The translations under genes and the position numbers were made by a program. From Pedobacter sp. Bi126 (lineage in GTDB: Bacteria; Bacteroidota; Bacteroidia; Sphingobacteriales; Sphingobacteriaceae), in the NCBI RefSeq assembly GCF_918698245.1, contig NZ_CAKKMS010000003.1, forward strand, positions 930,001 through 994,000: a stretch of DNA of 64,000 nt, in the 5' to 3' direction. This document shows, in pieces, positions 9,578 to 17,318 of this stretch. Positions within the stretch are counted from its first letter, which is position 1. Each line of letters starts with the position of its first letter. The notes under the pieces were generated by a model. The model had not been told where the DNA came from. It was given only the letters and a program-made list of their open reading frames with translations, and did not search any database.

Positions 9578-10232
9578 CAACAAGCACAAAATTTTAGATG
9601 CCATTTTAGAGCAGGGCATGTTACCCCTTTTTTACCAGGATAGCGAATCGGGTAGCGTAGAAATATTACGCACTTTGTATAAAGCTGGCGTTCGTGTTTT
9701 CGAATATACCAACCGGGGTAAATCGGCCCTGCCGAACTTTAAAAAGTTAAAAGAAATCCGGGATGCCGAAATGCCTGATCTTTATTTGGGTATCGGAACC
9801 GTTAAAACGCCTGCAGATGCAAATGCATTTATCGAAGCCGGAACAGATTTTATTGTGGCACCAATCGTAAATCCGGCAGTTGCCGAAATTGCAAACAAAA
9901 TTGGTATGCTTTGGATCCCTGGATGTATGACGCCGACTGAAATCAGTGTCGCTCAAGAGCACAAAGCCATGCTGATCAAAATTTTCCCTGCCAATATTTT
10001 AGGCCCTGAATTTATTTCATCAATTAAAGATCTTTTCGCCGGACAGCTGTTTATGCCAACTGGTGGCGTAGAAATTAATGCCGACAACCTAAAAACCTGG
10101 TTTAAATCAGGCGTTTGTGCCGTAGGTATGGGCAGCAAATTAATCAGTAAAGATGTGATGAGCAAAGGTCTTTATGAGGAGTTATTCGACAATACAAAAT
10201 TAGCGCTTGACTTAATTCAGCAGAGTAAATAA
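9570..10232 (+). CDS. eda: KDPG aldolase
   Basis: A 220-residue class I aldolase of the KDPG/KHG type. The Schiff-base lysine is Lys137 in the motif MLIKIFPAN, and the phosphate-binding PTGGV and GMGSKLI segments follow. It splits 2-keto-3-deoxy-6-phosphogluconate into pyruvate and glyceraldehyde 3-phosphate (EC 4.1.2.14). It starts inside the end of kdgK and ends 20 bases before exuT. The product glyceraldehyde 3-phosphate is the expected substrate of the GapN-like enzyme downstream. Confidence 0.93.
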   Translation: MISNKHKILDAILEQGMLPLFYQDSESGSVEILRTLYKAGVRVFEYTNRGKSALPNFKKLKEIRDAEMPDLYLGIGTVKTPADANAFIEAGTDFIVAPIVNPAVAEIANKIGMLWIPGCMTPTEISVAQEHKAMLIKIFPANILGPEFISSIKDLFAGQLFMPTGGVEINADNLKTWFKSGVCAVGMGSKLISKDVMSKGLYEELFDNTKLALDLIQQSK

Positions 10233-10252
10233 ATTTAACACACCCTAACCAA

Positions 10253-11692
10253 ATGAACCAATCCAAAACAAGCAAATACAGATGGACCATATGTTTGCTG
10301 TTATTTCTAGCTACAACCATAAATTATTTAGACAGGCAGGTACTTTCGTTAACCTGGACAGATTTTATTAAACCAGAATTTCATTGGGATAATAATGATT
10401 ATGGAAATATAACTGCACTGTTCTCTATTTTCTATGCAATATCGATGCTTTTTGCAGGTCGTTTGGTTGATAAACTGGATACCAAAAAAGGCTTTTTATG
10501 GGCAATAGGCGTTTGGTCTGTTGGAGCCTGTCTACATGCCTTCTGTGGCATTGCAACTGCCGGGATCATCAATGGAAACTGGTTTGTAGGATTTGAGGGT
10601 GCTAAAGAAGTTATTGCACGTGTTAACGATACCGGATTAATTGTTTCGGTAAGTGTTACCCTGTTTATTTTTGCCCGTTTTGTATTGGCTGTTGGAGAGG
10701 CGGGAAATTTTCCTGCTGCGATTAAAGCTACTGCAGAGTACTTTCCTAAAAAAGACAGGGCGTTTGCTACCAGTATTTTTAATGCAGGAGCTACGGTAGG
10801 TGCGTTAGCTGCACCGATTACCATCCCTTTTATTGCAAAAGCTTACGGATGGGAAATGTCGTTCATTATTATCGGTGCACTTGGTTTTGTATGGATGGGG
10901 CTATGGGTGTTTGTATATAACAAACCAGAGTTGCATAAAAGAGTTAGTCCTGAAGAGTTGGCTTATATTCAGCAGGATGTGATCAATGATCGTAAAATGG
11001 CTGATTATGTAGAAGAGACTAAAGAAAAAGTTTCGTTTATCGACTGTTTTAAATATAAACAAACCTGGGCTTTTGCTTTTGGTAAATTTATGACAGATGG
11101 GGTGTGGTGGTTCTTTTTATTCTGGACACCTGCCTATTTAAAATCTGTTTATGGAATGGATTCTACGCAAAGTGCACTTCCTTTATTTGTACTTTATATG
11201 ATTACCTTACTGTCTATTATCGGCGGATGGTTACCAACCTATTTCGTTGATAAAAAAGGCATGAACCCGTATGAAGGTAGAATGAGGGCAATGCTGATTT
11301 TTGCATTTTTCCCGCTTTTAGCCTTAGCGGCACAACCTCTTGGGCACATTACCTATTGGATTCCGGTAATCATTATTGGCATTGCAGGTGCGGCTCACCA
11401 GGCATGGTCGGCAAATATATTTTCAACCGTAGGCGATATGTTTCCTAAAAAGGCAATTGCCACCATTACGGGTATTGGCGGTATGGCAGGCGGATTAGGC
11501 TCTTTCATTATCAATAAAGGCTCTGGTTTATTGTTTGATTATACAGGCAAAAATCAGATTGTTTTTATGGGTTTTAAAGGTGAGGAAGCAGGTTATTTTA
11601 TTATTTTCTCTATCTGTGCGGTATGTTATCTTATCGGTTGGACTGTAATGAAAACCTTAGTCCCAAAATATAAAGTAATCGAACTAAAATAA
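10253..11692 (+). CDS. exuT: MFS hexuronate transporter
   Basis: A 479-residue major facilitator superfamily protein with about 12 hydrophobic segments, of the anion:cation symporter group. NYLDRQVLSLTWTDF in the first segment and the AGRLVDKLDTKKGF loop match ExuT-type hexuronate permeases. It would bring galacturonate or glucuronate across the inner membrane by proton symport. It lies 20 bases after the aldolase and is followed by a strong hairpin terminator, so it probably ends the uronate operon. Confidence 0.88.
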   Translation: MNQSKTSKYRWTICLLLFLATTINYLDRQVLSLTWTDFIKPEFHWDNNDYGNITALFSIFYAISMLFAGRLVDKLDTKKGFLWAIGVWSVGACLHAFCGIATAGIINGNWFVGFEGAKEVIARVNDTGLIVSVSVTLFIFARFVLAVGEAGNFPAAIKATAEYFPKKDRAFATSIFNAGATVGALAAPITIPFIAKAYGWEMSFIIIGALGFVWMGLWVFVYNKPELHKRVSPEELAYIQQDVINDRKMADYVEETKEKVSFIDCFKYKQTWAFAFGKFMTDGVWWFFLFWTPAYLKSVYGMDSTQSALPLFVLYMITLLSIIGGWLPTYFVDKKGMNPYEGRMRAMLIFAFFPLLALAAQPLGHITYWIPVIIIGIAGAAHQAWSANIFSTVGDMFPKKAIATITGIGGMAGGLGSFIINKGSGLLFDYTGKNQIVFMGFKGEEAGYFIIFSICAVCYLIGWTVMKTLVPKYKVIELK

Positions 11693-11695
11693 TTT

Positions 11696-11744
11696 AAAGG
11701 CTGGGGCTTAAGGAGCATAAAGAATCCTGATACCCGGCCTTTTT
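11696..11744 (+). terminator. Intrinsic terminator after exuT
   Basis: AAAGGCTGGG (11696-11705) pairs with CCCGGCCTTT (11733-11742) with one G-U pair, and the 3' arm runs into a T-tract. The loop contains a second small stem (AGGA/TCCT). It starts four bases after the exuT stop, so the GapN-like gene downstream probably has its own promoter. Confidence 0.7.
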
Positions 11745-11808
11745 ACAACAATAAATCTATACTTAAACTATAGACTTAACATTAATTTAACCCTAACAAC
11801 AACCCAAA

Positions 11809-13434
11809 TTGAGTACATCGCTAAACCTCGAAAGTATTTTCGTTGAAGAGAGCCAGATTCCAGATGAATTTAGGCTCAAGGAAGAAATCAATCAAAAAGA
11901 GTTTCTTTCAAATGGAGAGATGAAACCATGGAATGGACCATTTAATGAAGTGTTTTCTCCGGTATGCGTAAAAACCCCCGAAGGCTTAAAACGAAAGCGT
12001 ATAGGTAGTTTTCCTGTTTGTACAGAAAAAGAGTCGACAGAAGCTTTAGATGCAGCTGTAGCCGCTTATGATAATGGCCGCGGACAATGGCCAACCATGA
12101 GCGTTGCTGATCGGATTAGCTGCGTAGAAAACTTCACTCATAAAATGATTGAGCAAAAAGAAATAGTTGCGAAATTGATTATGTGGGAGATCGGTAAATC
12201 CTACGCCGATTCGGTTAAAGAATTCGACCGCACGGTTGAGTACATCTATGCCACCATTGATGCACTGAAAGATATCGACAGGCAATCGTCACGTTTCGAA
12301 ATAGAGCAGGGAATTGTGGCACAGGTTCGTCGTTCTCCACTGGGTGTGGTGCTTTGTATGGGGCCGTTCAACTATCCGTTAAACGAGACTTTTACGACGC
12401 TTATTCCAGCTTTGATTATGGGCAATACGCTTTTATTCAAACCACCTAAGCATGGGACCTTATTGCACTATCCTTTATTAGAGGCTTTCCGTTCCAGCTT
12501 CCCTAAAGGTGTTGTAAATACCATTTATGGCCGTGGCAATACCATTGTGCCAGGACTAATGAAATCTGGAAAAATTAATGTACTTACCTTAATCGGATCG
12601 AGTAAAGTAGCCAACGAACTGAAAAAACTGCATCCTAAAGTAAACCGTTTAAGGGCAATTTTAGGTTTGGATGCTAAAAACGCTGCAATCATTACTAAAG
12701 ATGCCAATCTGGATTTAGCGGTTTCTGAAACGGTTCTGGGTTCGCTTTCTTTTAACGGACAGCGTTGTACCGCGATTAAAATCGTTTATGTTCACCGCAG
12801 TTTAGCACAGGAGTTTTTAAAACGTTTATCTGCAGAAGTAGAGAAACTGAAATTTGGTATGCCATGGGAGAAAGGCGTAAACCTCACACCGCTGCCCGAG
12901 CTGAACAAACCTGAATACTTAAAAGAATGTATTGATGATGCAGTTTCGCACGGCGCTAAAGTGATCAATAAAAATGGCGGACAAACTTTAGAAACTTTCG
13001 TTTATCCAGCTATTATGTATCCGGTAAACAGCAATATGAAACTATACCGCGAAGAGCAGTTTGGTCCGATCGTTCCAGTTGTTCCGTTTGATGATCTGGA
13101 AGAACCTATCGAATATTTAATTGGTTCGCCACATGGCCAGCAGGTGAGTATTTTTAGCAACAACGCTGCGGTAATTTCTTCGTTGATCGATCCTTTGGTT
13201 AACCAGGTAAGTCGTGTAAATATCAACTGCCAATGTCAACGCGGACCAGATGCTTTCCCTTTTACCGGTCGTAAAGACAGTGCTGAAGGAACGCTTTCTG
13301 TAGTGGATGCATTGCGTTCGTTCTCGATCCGTTCTTTGGTAGCAACCAAATTTACAGACGATAATAAAAAGTTGTTGAACGAAATTGTTAAAGGAGATGA
13401 TTCGAACTTTTTAAGTACGAAGTATATTTTTTAA
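11809..13434 (+). CDS. gapN: GapN-like NADP-dependent glyceraldehyde-3-phosphate dehydrogenase (ALDH superfamily), atypical active site
   Basis: A 541-residue aldehyde dehydrogenase nearest to the non-phosphorylating GAPDH group. The nucleophile is Cys320 in SFNGQRCTAIK and the oxyanion Asn is in MGPFNYPLNE. The segment that normally reads LELGGK reads LGLDAK here, so Gly286 stands exactly 34 residues before the Cys, where ALDHs keep the general-base Glu. The start is a TTG at 11809; the next in-frame ATG is 37 codons further in and would cut off N-terminal sequence typical of the group. Placed after the KDPG pathway, it would oxidise glyceraldehyde 3-phosphate to 3-phosphoglycerate and make NADPH. 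That role is inferred and is weakened by the missing Glu. Confidence 0.72.
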   Translation: MSTSLNLESIFVEESQIPDEFRLKEEINQKEFLSNGEMKPWNGPFNEVFSPVCVKTPEGLKRKRIGSFPVCTEKESTEALDAAVAAYDNGRGQWPTMSVADRISCVENFTHKMIEQKEIVAKLIMWEIGKSYADSVKEFDRTVEYIYATIDALKDIDRQSSRFEIEQGIVAQVRRSPLGVVLCMGPFNYPLNETFTTLIPALIMGNTLLFKPPKHGTLLHYPLLEAFRSSFPKGVVNTIYGRGNTIVPGLMKSGKINVLTLIGSSKVANELKKLHPKVNRLRAILGLDAKNAAIITKDANLDLAVSETVLGSLSFNGQRCTAIKIVYVHRSLAQEFLKRLSAEVEKLKFGMPWEKGVNLTPLPELNKPEYLKECIDDAVSHGAKVINKNGGQTLETFVYPAIMYPVNSNMKLYREEQFGPIVPVVPFDDLEEPIEYLIGSPHGQQVSIFSNNAAVISSLIDPLVNQVSRVNINCQCQRGPDAFPFTGRKDSAEGTLSVVDALRSFSIRSLVATKFTDDNKKLLNEIVKGDDSNFLSTKYIF

Positions 13435-13442
13435 AGGATAAT

Positions 13443-13564
13443 CGTCATTGCGAAGAGGAACGACTAAGCAATCTTAACACGAAGAATTAATTGTCGATTC
13501 TAGAAGATTGCTTCCCCGAAAGGTCTGGTCAGGCTCTCGGCTGAAAAGCCTTTTCGCAATGACA
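13443..13564. repeat. CGTCATTGCGA-type inverted-repeat element
   Basis: The ends are GTCATTGCGAA (13444-13454) and TTCGCAATGAC (13553-13563), a perfect 11-base inverted repeat. Inside it GCAATCTT (13468-13475) pairs with AAGATTGC (13504-13511). A relative with 13-base ends is at 51848-51995 and a left-half fragment is at 40373-40406. It has no coding capacity. It lies just after the GapN-like gene, in a convergent gap. Confidence 0.75.
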
Positions 13565-13583
13565 TTTTAAATAGTTTTATATA

Positions 13584-13693
13584 GTCCTCGTTTGTAACGA
13601 GGATTTGCGAGATCCGCATTTGTAATGCGGGTAATGCGCTATTTATCGGCGATACAATCGCCTTTCTCATGCATCCTCGTTACAAACGAGGAC
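13584..13693. repeat. Triple-hairpin repeat, copy 1
   Basis: A 110-base element bounded by a perfect 21-base inverted repeat (13584-13604 with 13673-13693). Each end is also a small hairpin, CCTCGT-TTGTA-ACGAGG. Inside are CCGCAT-TTGTA-ATGCGG (13614-13630) and GGCGAT-ACA-ATCGCC (13648-13662). A second copy at 31139-31245 keeps all stems, in one case by paired changes. It sits between convergent genes. Confidence 0.85.
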
Positions 13694-13710
13694 GATTTTT
13701 AAAACACCCA

Positions 13711-13800
13711 ATTCCGTGTGTTCTGTGTTTCCGTGGCAAAAAGCGTGTACAATAAAACATCTGTGTTTATCAGTGTGCATCTGTGGTAAAATTCATTTGA
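13711..13800. repeat. Intergenic repeat-derived sequence (CCGTGGCAAAAA / ATCTGTGGTAAAATTC family)
   Basis: The phrases TTCTGTGTTTCCGTGGCAAA and ATCAGTGTGCATCTGTGGTA are related to the sequence at 2395-2545, partly in reverse orientation. Together with the two elements upstream it fills the whole 376-base gap between the GapN-like gene and the CE12 gene. No gene is seen in the gap. Confidence 0.45.
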
Positions 13801-13810
13801 AAACGATTAT

Positions 13811-14551
13811 TTACTTCAAGCTCTTTACCAAACTTAGCTTTAACTCTTTAATCCCTTTCACCACTAAACCGGCAATTTGTTTAGCCCCCTCAGGACTTAA
13901 ATGTGTATTGTCTTTCTTGCCATTGGGGTAGTTCACATTGCCCGAATCAACATAGTTAAATAATTTAATGGATGGCTCTTCACCTAGGCGGTTTAGTAAA
14001 CTTTCGGTCTTAACCAGCATATCAATTAAAGGAACACCTAAAGAATCGGCAACCTGGCGGGTTATGCGAGGGTAATCTCCATGAGAATCTAGTAAAACCC
14101 CATTCTTGAAACTTCTGCGGGAGATTGGCGTCAATAAAACAGGGAAAGCTTTTTTACTTCTGGTTTCTTTTACATAATTAACCAGATTGATCTTGAAATC
14201 TGCTAAGGATACACCGACAGCTGGTTTATCAACTTTCTCATCGTTATGCCCGAATTCGATAAAAACATAATCGCCTGGGTTTAACTCGGCCAATATCGGG
14301 TCCCAGCGTTTCTCTGCCCTGAAAGATTTTGTACTCCTTCCGTTTAAAGCCCGGTTATCAACGGTAACATCAGCCTTAAAATAAGACTGTAATGCCATGC
14401 CCCAGCCTGTTTCCGGATACGCTTTTTCTTCTTTATTTGCTGCGGTAGAGTCGCCAATGATATAGAGTTTTGTTTTCTTTGGGATGAATGTAAAAGAAAA
14501 TAAAACGGCTATTGTTCCTGCCGCCAAAATTTTAAAGAAATTCTTGTTCAT
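13811..14551 (-). CDS. CE12 rhamnogalacturonan acetylesterase (SGNH hydrolase)
   Basis: A 246-residue secreted SGNH/GDSL esterase. The four blocks are visible: IIGDSTAAN (Ser), LNGRSTKSF (Gly), FGHNDE (Asn) and DNTHLSPEGA (Asp-His pair). This pattern is that of CE12 enzymes, which remove acetyl groups from rhamnogalacturonan. The ATG at 14551 is chosen because a clean signal peptide (MNKNFFKILAAG) follows; the longer frame would run into the CE8 gene. It starts 16 bases after the CE8 stop and is the last gene of the susC operon. De-acetylation opens the backbone to the lyase and hydrolases encoded nearby. Confidence 0.87.
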   Translation of the reverse strand: MNKNFFKILAAGTIAVLFSFTFIPKKTKLYIIGDSTAANKEEKAYPETGWGMALQSYFKADVTVDNRALNGRSTKSFRAEKRWDPILAELNPGDYVFIEFGHNDEKVDKPAVGVSLADFKINLVNYVKETRSKKAFPVLLTPISRRSFKNGVLLDSHGDYPRITRQVADSLGVPLIDMLVKTESLLNRLGEEPSIKLFNYVDSGNVNYPNGKKDNTHLSPEGAKQIAGLVVKGIKELKLSLVKSLK

Positions 14552-14567
14552 GTTTTTATCAGTTATT

Positions 14568-15587
14568 TTATTTAGCTGGATTCCACTGATCCGTTCCACC
14601 TAGTATATTTTTTAAAGTGTAGTTTTTTGCCTCTTTATCTGTTAACTGTTTTGTCCAGGCCAACCTCGTTTTAGGTGACGCACCATCGCCCTTACTTTTA
14701 TATTCTGCATAAAAAACGGTCAATTCCTTGTTAGGGAACATCAGATCACCTTTCCATGGATTCCAACCTTCGGGTAAAATATGTTTCCCCAGATCGCAGC
14801 TGATGAATACTGTTTTTGCATAAGGCCTCCATGGTCTGCCGAGATAAGCTTTCGTTACAGTATCATCTGCAATAAGCATACAATTTATAAAAACAAATCC
14901 AAACTTTTGCGTCGCTGAAGTTGAAGCTGCGGTAATATAAGAATCGCTTAGATTTTTGATTGTACAATTTTGAAAGACTGCCGTAGCCTTGCCGAAAATA
15001 AAATCGGTTGTGCCTTCAATATAACACTCCTGATAGTATTGCCGGCTATTTTCGATCGCGGCATACAGCGTATCCTGATTGCCCAAAAATCTGCAGTTTT
15101 TTGCTTTAAAACGATCGCCTTCTACATGTAAGGCTACCGCCTGTCCAACTCTTCCAGATGAATTGATAATGGTTAAATTTTCCAGCTGGGTATCATTTCC
15201 CTGAACCAGTACAGTGAATGAGGTATAAGTGCTGAATTTAGCATTGCCAAAAACATCCTTACCTGATGCATTGGATTTCCCTGAATAATCATCAAAGGTG
15301 ATGATGGTATTTTCAATATCCTCTCCAATTATAGAGATTTTGATCTTCCAGGACGGAATAATCAGCTTCTCCTTATAGGTTCCGTTTTTAACATGAATTT
15401 TAACTGCTTTCTCGCCTAAATCCCTCACCGAATTAACAGCCTCCTGAATGGTTTTGTAATTTCCACTGCCGTCCTGCGCAACAATTATTTCTGAAGGATA
15501 TTTGGGATCCTGGGCATGGAGATAAAGAAAGGGAGCGGTAATTAAAACAAGTATTGCAATAAATTTCTGATAGGCTATTCTTGTCAT
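14568..15587 (-). CDS. CE8 pectin methylesterase
   Basis: A 339-residue secreted pectinesterase with a signal peptide ending near LHAQ. The right-handed beta-helix signatures are all present: GNQDTLYA with the first catalytic Asp, GTTDFIFGKATAVF with the nucleophilic Asp, and YLGRPWRPYAKTVF with the Arg/Trp pair. It removes methyl esters from homogalacturonan (EC 3.1.1.11), a step needed before pectate lyase can act. It is the fourth gene of the minus-strand operon; a hairpin terminator lies between it and the gene upstream. Confidence 0.93.
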   Translation of the reverse strand: MTRIAYQKFIAILVLITAPFLYLHAQDPKYPSEIIVAQDGSGNYKTIQEAVNSVRDLGEKAVKIHVKNGTYKEKLIIPSWKIKISIIGEDIENTIITFDDYSGKSNASGKDVFGNAKFSTYTSFTVLVQGNDTQLENLTIINSSGRVGQAVALHVEGDRFKAKNCRFLGNQDTLYAAIENSRQYYQECYIEGTTDFIFGKATAVFQNCTIKNLSDSYITAASTSATQKFGFVFINCMLIADDTVTKAYLGRPWRPYAKTVFISCDLGKHILPEGWNPWKGDLMFPNKELTVFYAEYKSKGDGASPKTRLAWTKQLTDKEAKNYTLKNILGGTDQWNPAK

Positions 15588-15619
15588 TCTCTTCGATTAA
15601 ATCTACAGGATAAAGTTCA

Positions 15620-15650
15620 TTAAAAAAGGGCAGATTAAAACCTGCCCTAT
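15620..15650 (-). terminator. Intrinsic terminator within the pectin operon
   Basis: Read on the minus strand, AGGGCAG pairs with CTGCCCT over seven bases (plus coordinates 15642-15648 and 15627-15633), followed by a run of six T (plus A at 15622-15627). It lies between the beta-helix lipoprotein gene and the CE8 gene. It could end or attenuate transcription after susC-susD-lipoprotein, so the two esterase genes may be transcribed less or separately. Confidence 0.65.
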
Positions 15651-15658
15651 AATTTTTA

Positions 15659-17305
15659 TTAGTATGTCCACCTCGGATCGCCGATCGGACCTCCGTTGCT
15701 TCCAGCACTTCTTAAAGGCGAACCAACAGCTATAGTAAAATCAGTTGTTGTGGCTGTCCAGCCGGTATTGATAGATTGATTACTTGCTAAAGTTGCTGTT
15801 CCAAAGGTTAGTGATGTTCCGCCGGTTAGGGCGCTGAACAGGTTGAAGTAATTACTGTTCGAAATCTTCAATGTACTTCCTGCACCTGTGCCCCTAATGG
15901 CAGCAGCGTTAACCGTACCCGATTTTGGTGTATTTGCAAAAATGCTGTTCAAAATGGTAAAATTGATCGGGTTTGCATTTGCATCTAACAGGGCGTACTT
16001 GGCATTGCCACCAAAACCATTAAAGGTCGAATTGGTGATCGCAACTGTCGGGATAACATCCCCTGTATAAGTGGTGCTTGCTGTAACCAGGCCAGGGCCT
16101 GCATTGTAAAAAGTAGATTTAGATATCGTAAGGGTATTGAACTGCATTTTATTTAGGTGAAAAGTATAATATGCGGATGCACCATTTAAGCCCATGTCGT
16201 AAACAATCGAGTTATTAACCGTAATGCCTGTGATTTTAAAATCGCGGGCGGCCGTGCCTCTATCACCTCTTAAAAACGACGTTACAGAGCCATGTGCAAT
16301 ACAGTTATCTACCACTACATTGGTAAAAGTTGCTGCTGCGCCATTGGCTGCCTGTGTACCAATAAAATTAAGGAAATAAAGCGATGCACTTGCTGTTCCA
16401 TCAAATTCAATACCCGAAAGCGTTACACCTGCCCCAGTACCCTCTAAATCAATTTCCCTATAATTTATCTTTGTATCGGTTGGGTTGCCCGATGTTGATT
16501 TTATGGTAATGGTTTTTTGGGTGATGAAAGTGGTTGCCGACAAGGTATAAGTGCCTGGGTTTAAACCAATAATTGCACCATTTGTCGCACTGGCAATCGC
16601 AGCAGCCAGGTCATCACCAGGATTTAATTTTACCGTATATGTAGTTGGCGCAAGGGTAGTAAAAGTGGCAATTCCTTTGCTTTTCGTTCCTGCAAATAGT
16701 TCGGCGGTATATTTTGTCCCTGCTGTTAATCCTGTTATGGCTTTTAATCCTGCCGAGGCATCAGTGGTACTCAGGGTGATCGTGGTTGCCGTTCCGCTTT
16801 CAGGGGTTAAAACGATGGATGTTAAACCAACAGTTGGGGTATAACGCAGTGTAATGTTATTTTCTTTAATTTCATTATCTCTGATGGCTGCAAAAAGTTG
16901 AATCCCGGTTAACTGAAAAGCACTGCTACGTATATATTTCGATTCTGGCTGGCTTTCAGTTGCGTTGGCTTTAACCCTTGCATAATACTTGGTTCTTACC
17001 GCTAAATTCTCTTCAGTTACCGTTACACCGGCTGTATCAGCTGTCGTGGTGTAATTTACTGTAGCAAATAGCGAATCCGTAGAGAAATCGATACTGTATT
17101 TAAAGGTTTTTCCAGTCGACATTAAAGGAACTGTCCAGGTTAATTTAGCCGAGGTTTCGCCAGCGGTAATTTTTACATCGCTTGGCTTGAATATCCGTGC
17201 TGGGTCTGTCGGAACATCGTCTTCCTTTTTACAAGAAGAAATTGCCGCAACCATCAATAATAAAATGGCGAATTTAAACCGTAATTGATTTATAAATGTT
17301 TTCAT
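15659..17305 (-). CDS. Surface lipoprotein: fibronectin III-like domains plus pectate-lyase-like beta-helix (DUF4957/DUF5123 type)
   Basis: A 548-residue protein with a lipoprotein leader (AISSCKKEDD). Residues about 40-130 and 135-220 look like two fibronectin type III-like modules (KITAGETSAKLTWTVP, GLTAGTKYTAELFAGTKSKG). Residues about 225-548 are a beta-helix rich in short strands and Thr/Asn, with SINTGWTATTTDFTIAVGSPL at the end, as in DUF5123 proteins. Proteins of this design are regularly encoded next to SusCD pairs of pectin loci, where they are thought to bind or cleave pectin at the surface. No lyase catalytic residues can be named here. It follows susD by 13 bases. Confidence 0.72.
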   Translation of the reverse strand: MKTFINQLRFKFAILLLMVAAISSCKKEDDVPTDPARIFKPSDVKITAGETSAKLTWTVPLMSTGKTFKYSIDFSTDSLFATVNYTTTADTAGVTVTEENLAVRTKYYARVKANATESQPESKYIRSSAFQLTGIQLFAAIRDNEIKENNITLRYTPTVGLTSIVLTPESGTATTITLSTTDASAGLKAITGLTAGTKYTAELFAGTKSKGIATFTTLAPTTYTVKLNPGDDLAAAIASATNGAIIGLNPGTYTLSATTFITQKTITIKSTSGNPTDTKINYREIDLEGTGAGVTLSGIEFDGTASASLYFLNFIGTQAANGAAATFTNVVVDNCIAHGSVTSFLRGDRGTAARDFKITGITVNNSIVYDMGLNGASAYYTFHLNKMQFNTLTISKSTFYNAGPGLVTASTTYTGDVIPTVAITNSTFNGFGGNAKYALLDANANPINFTILNSIFANTPKSGTVNAAAIRGTGAGSTLKISNSNYFNLFSALTGGTSLTFGTATLASNQSINTGWTATTTDFTIAVGSPLRSAGSNGGPIGDPRWTY

Positions 17306-17318
17306 AATTAATATCTAA

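Noticed and set aside
10432-10824. A 130-codon open frame antisense to exuT
   Set aside because: It lies wholly inside the exuT coding sequence, its product is low in recognisable features, and it has no promoter box. It is a mirror of MFS codons.
13584-13693. A CRISPR-like repeat array
   Set aside because: The repeated TTTGTAA loops are parts of nested hairpins in a single element with no regularly spaced unique spacers and no cas genes in the window.
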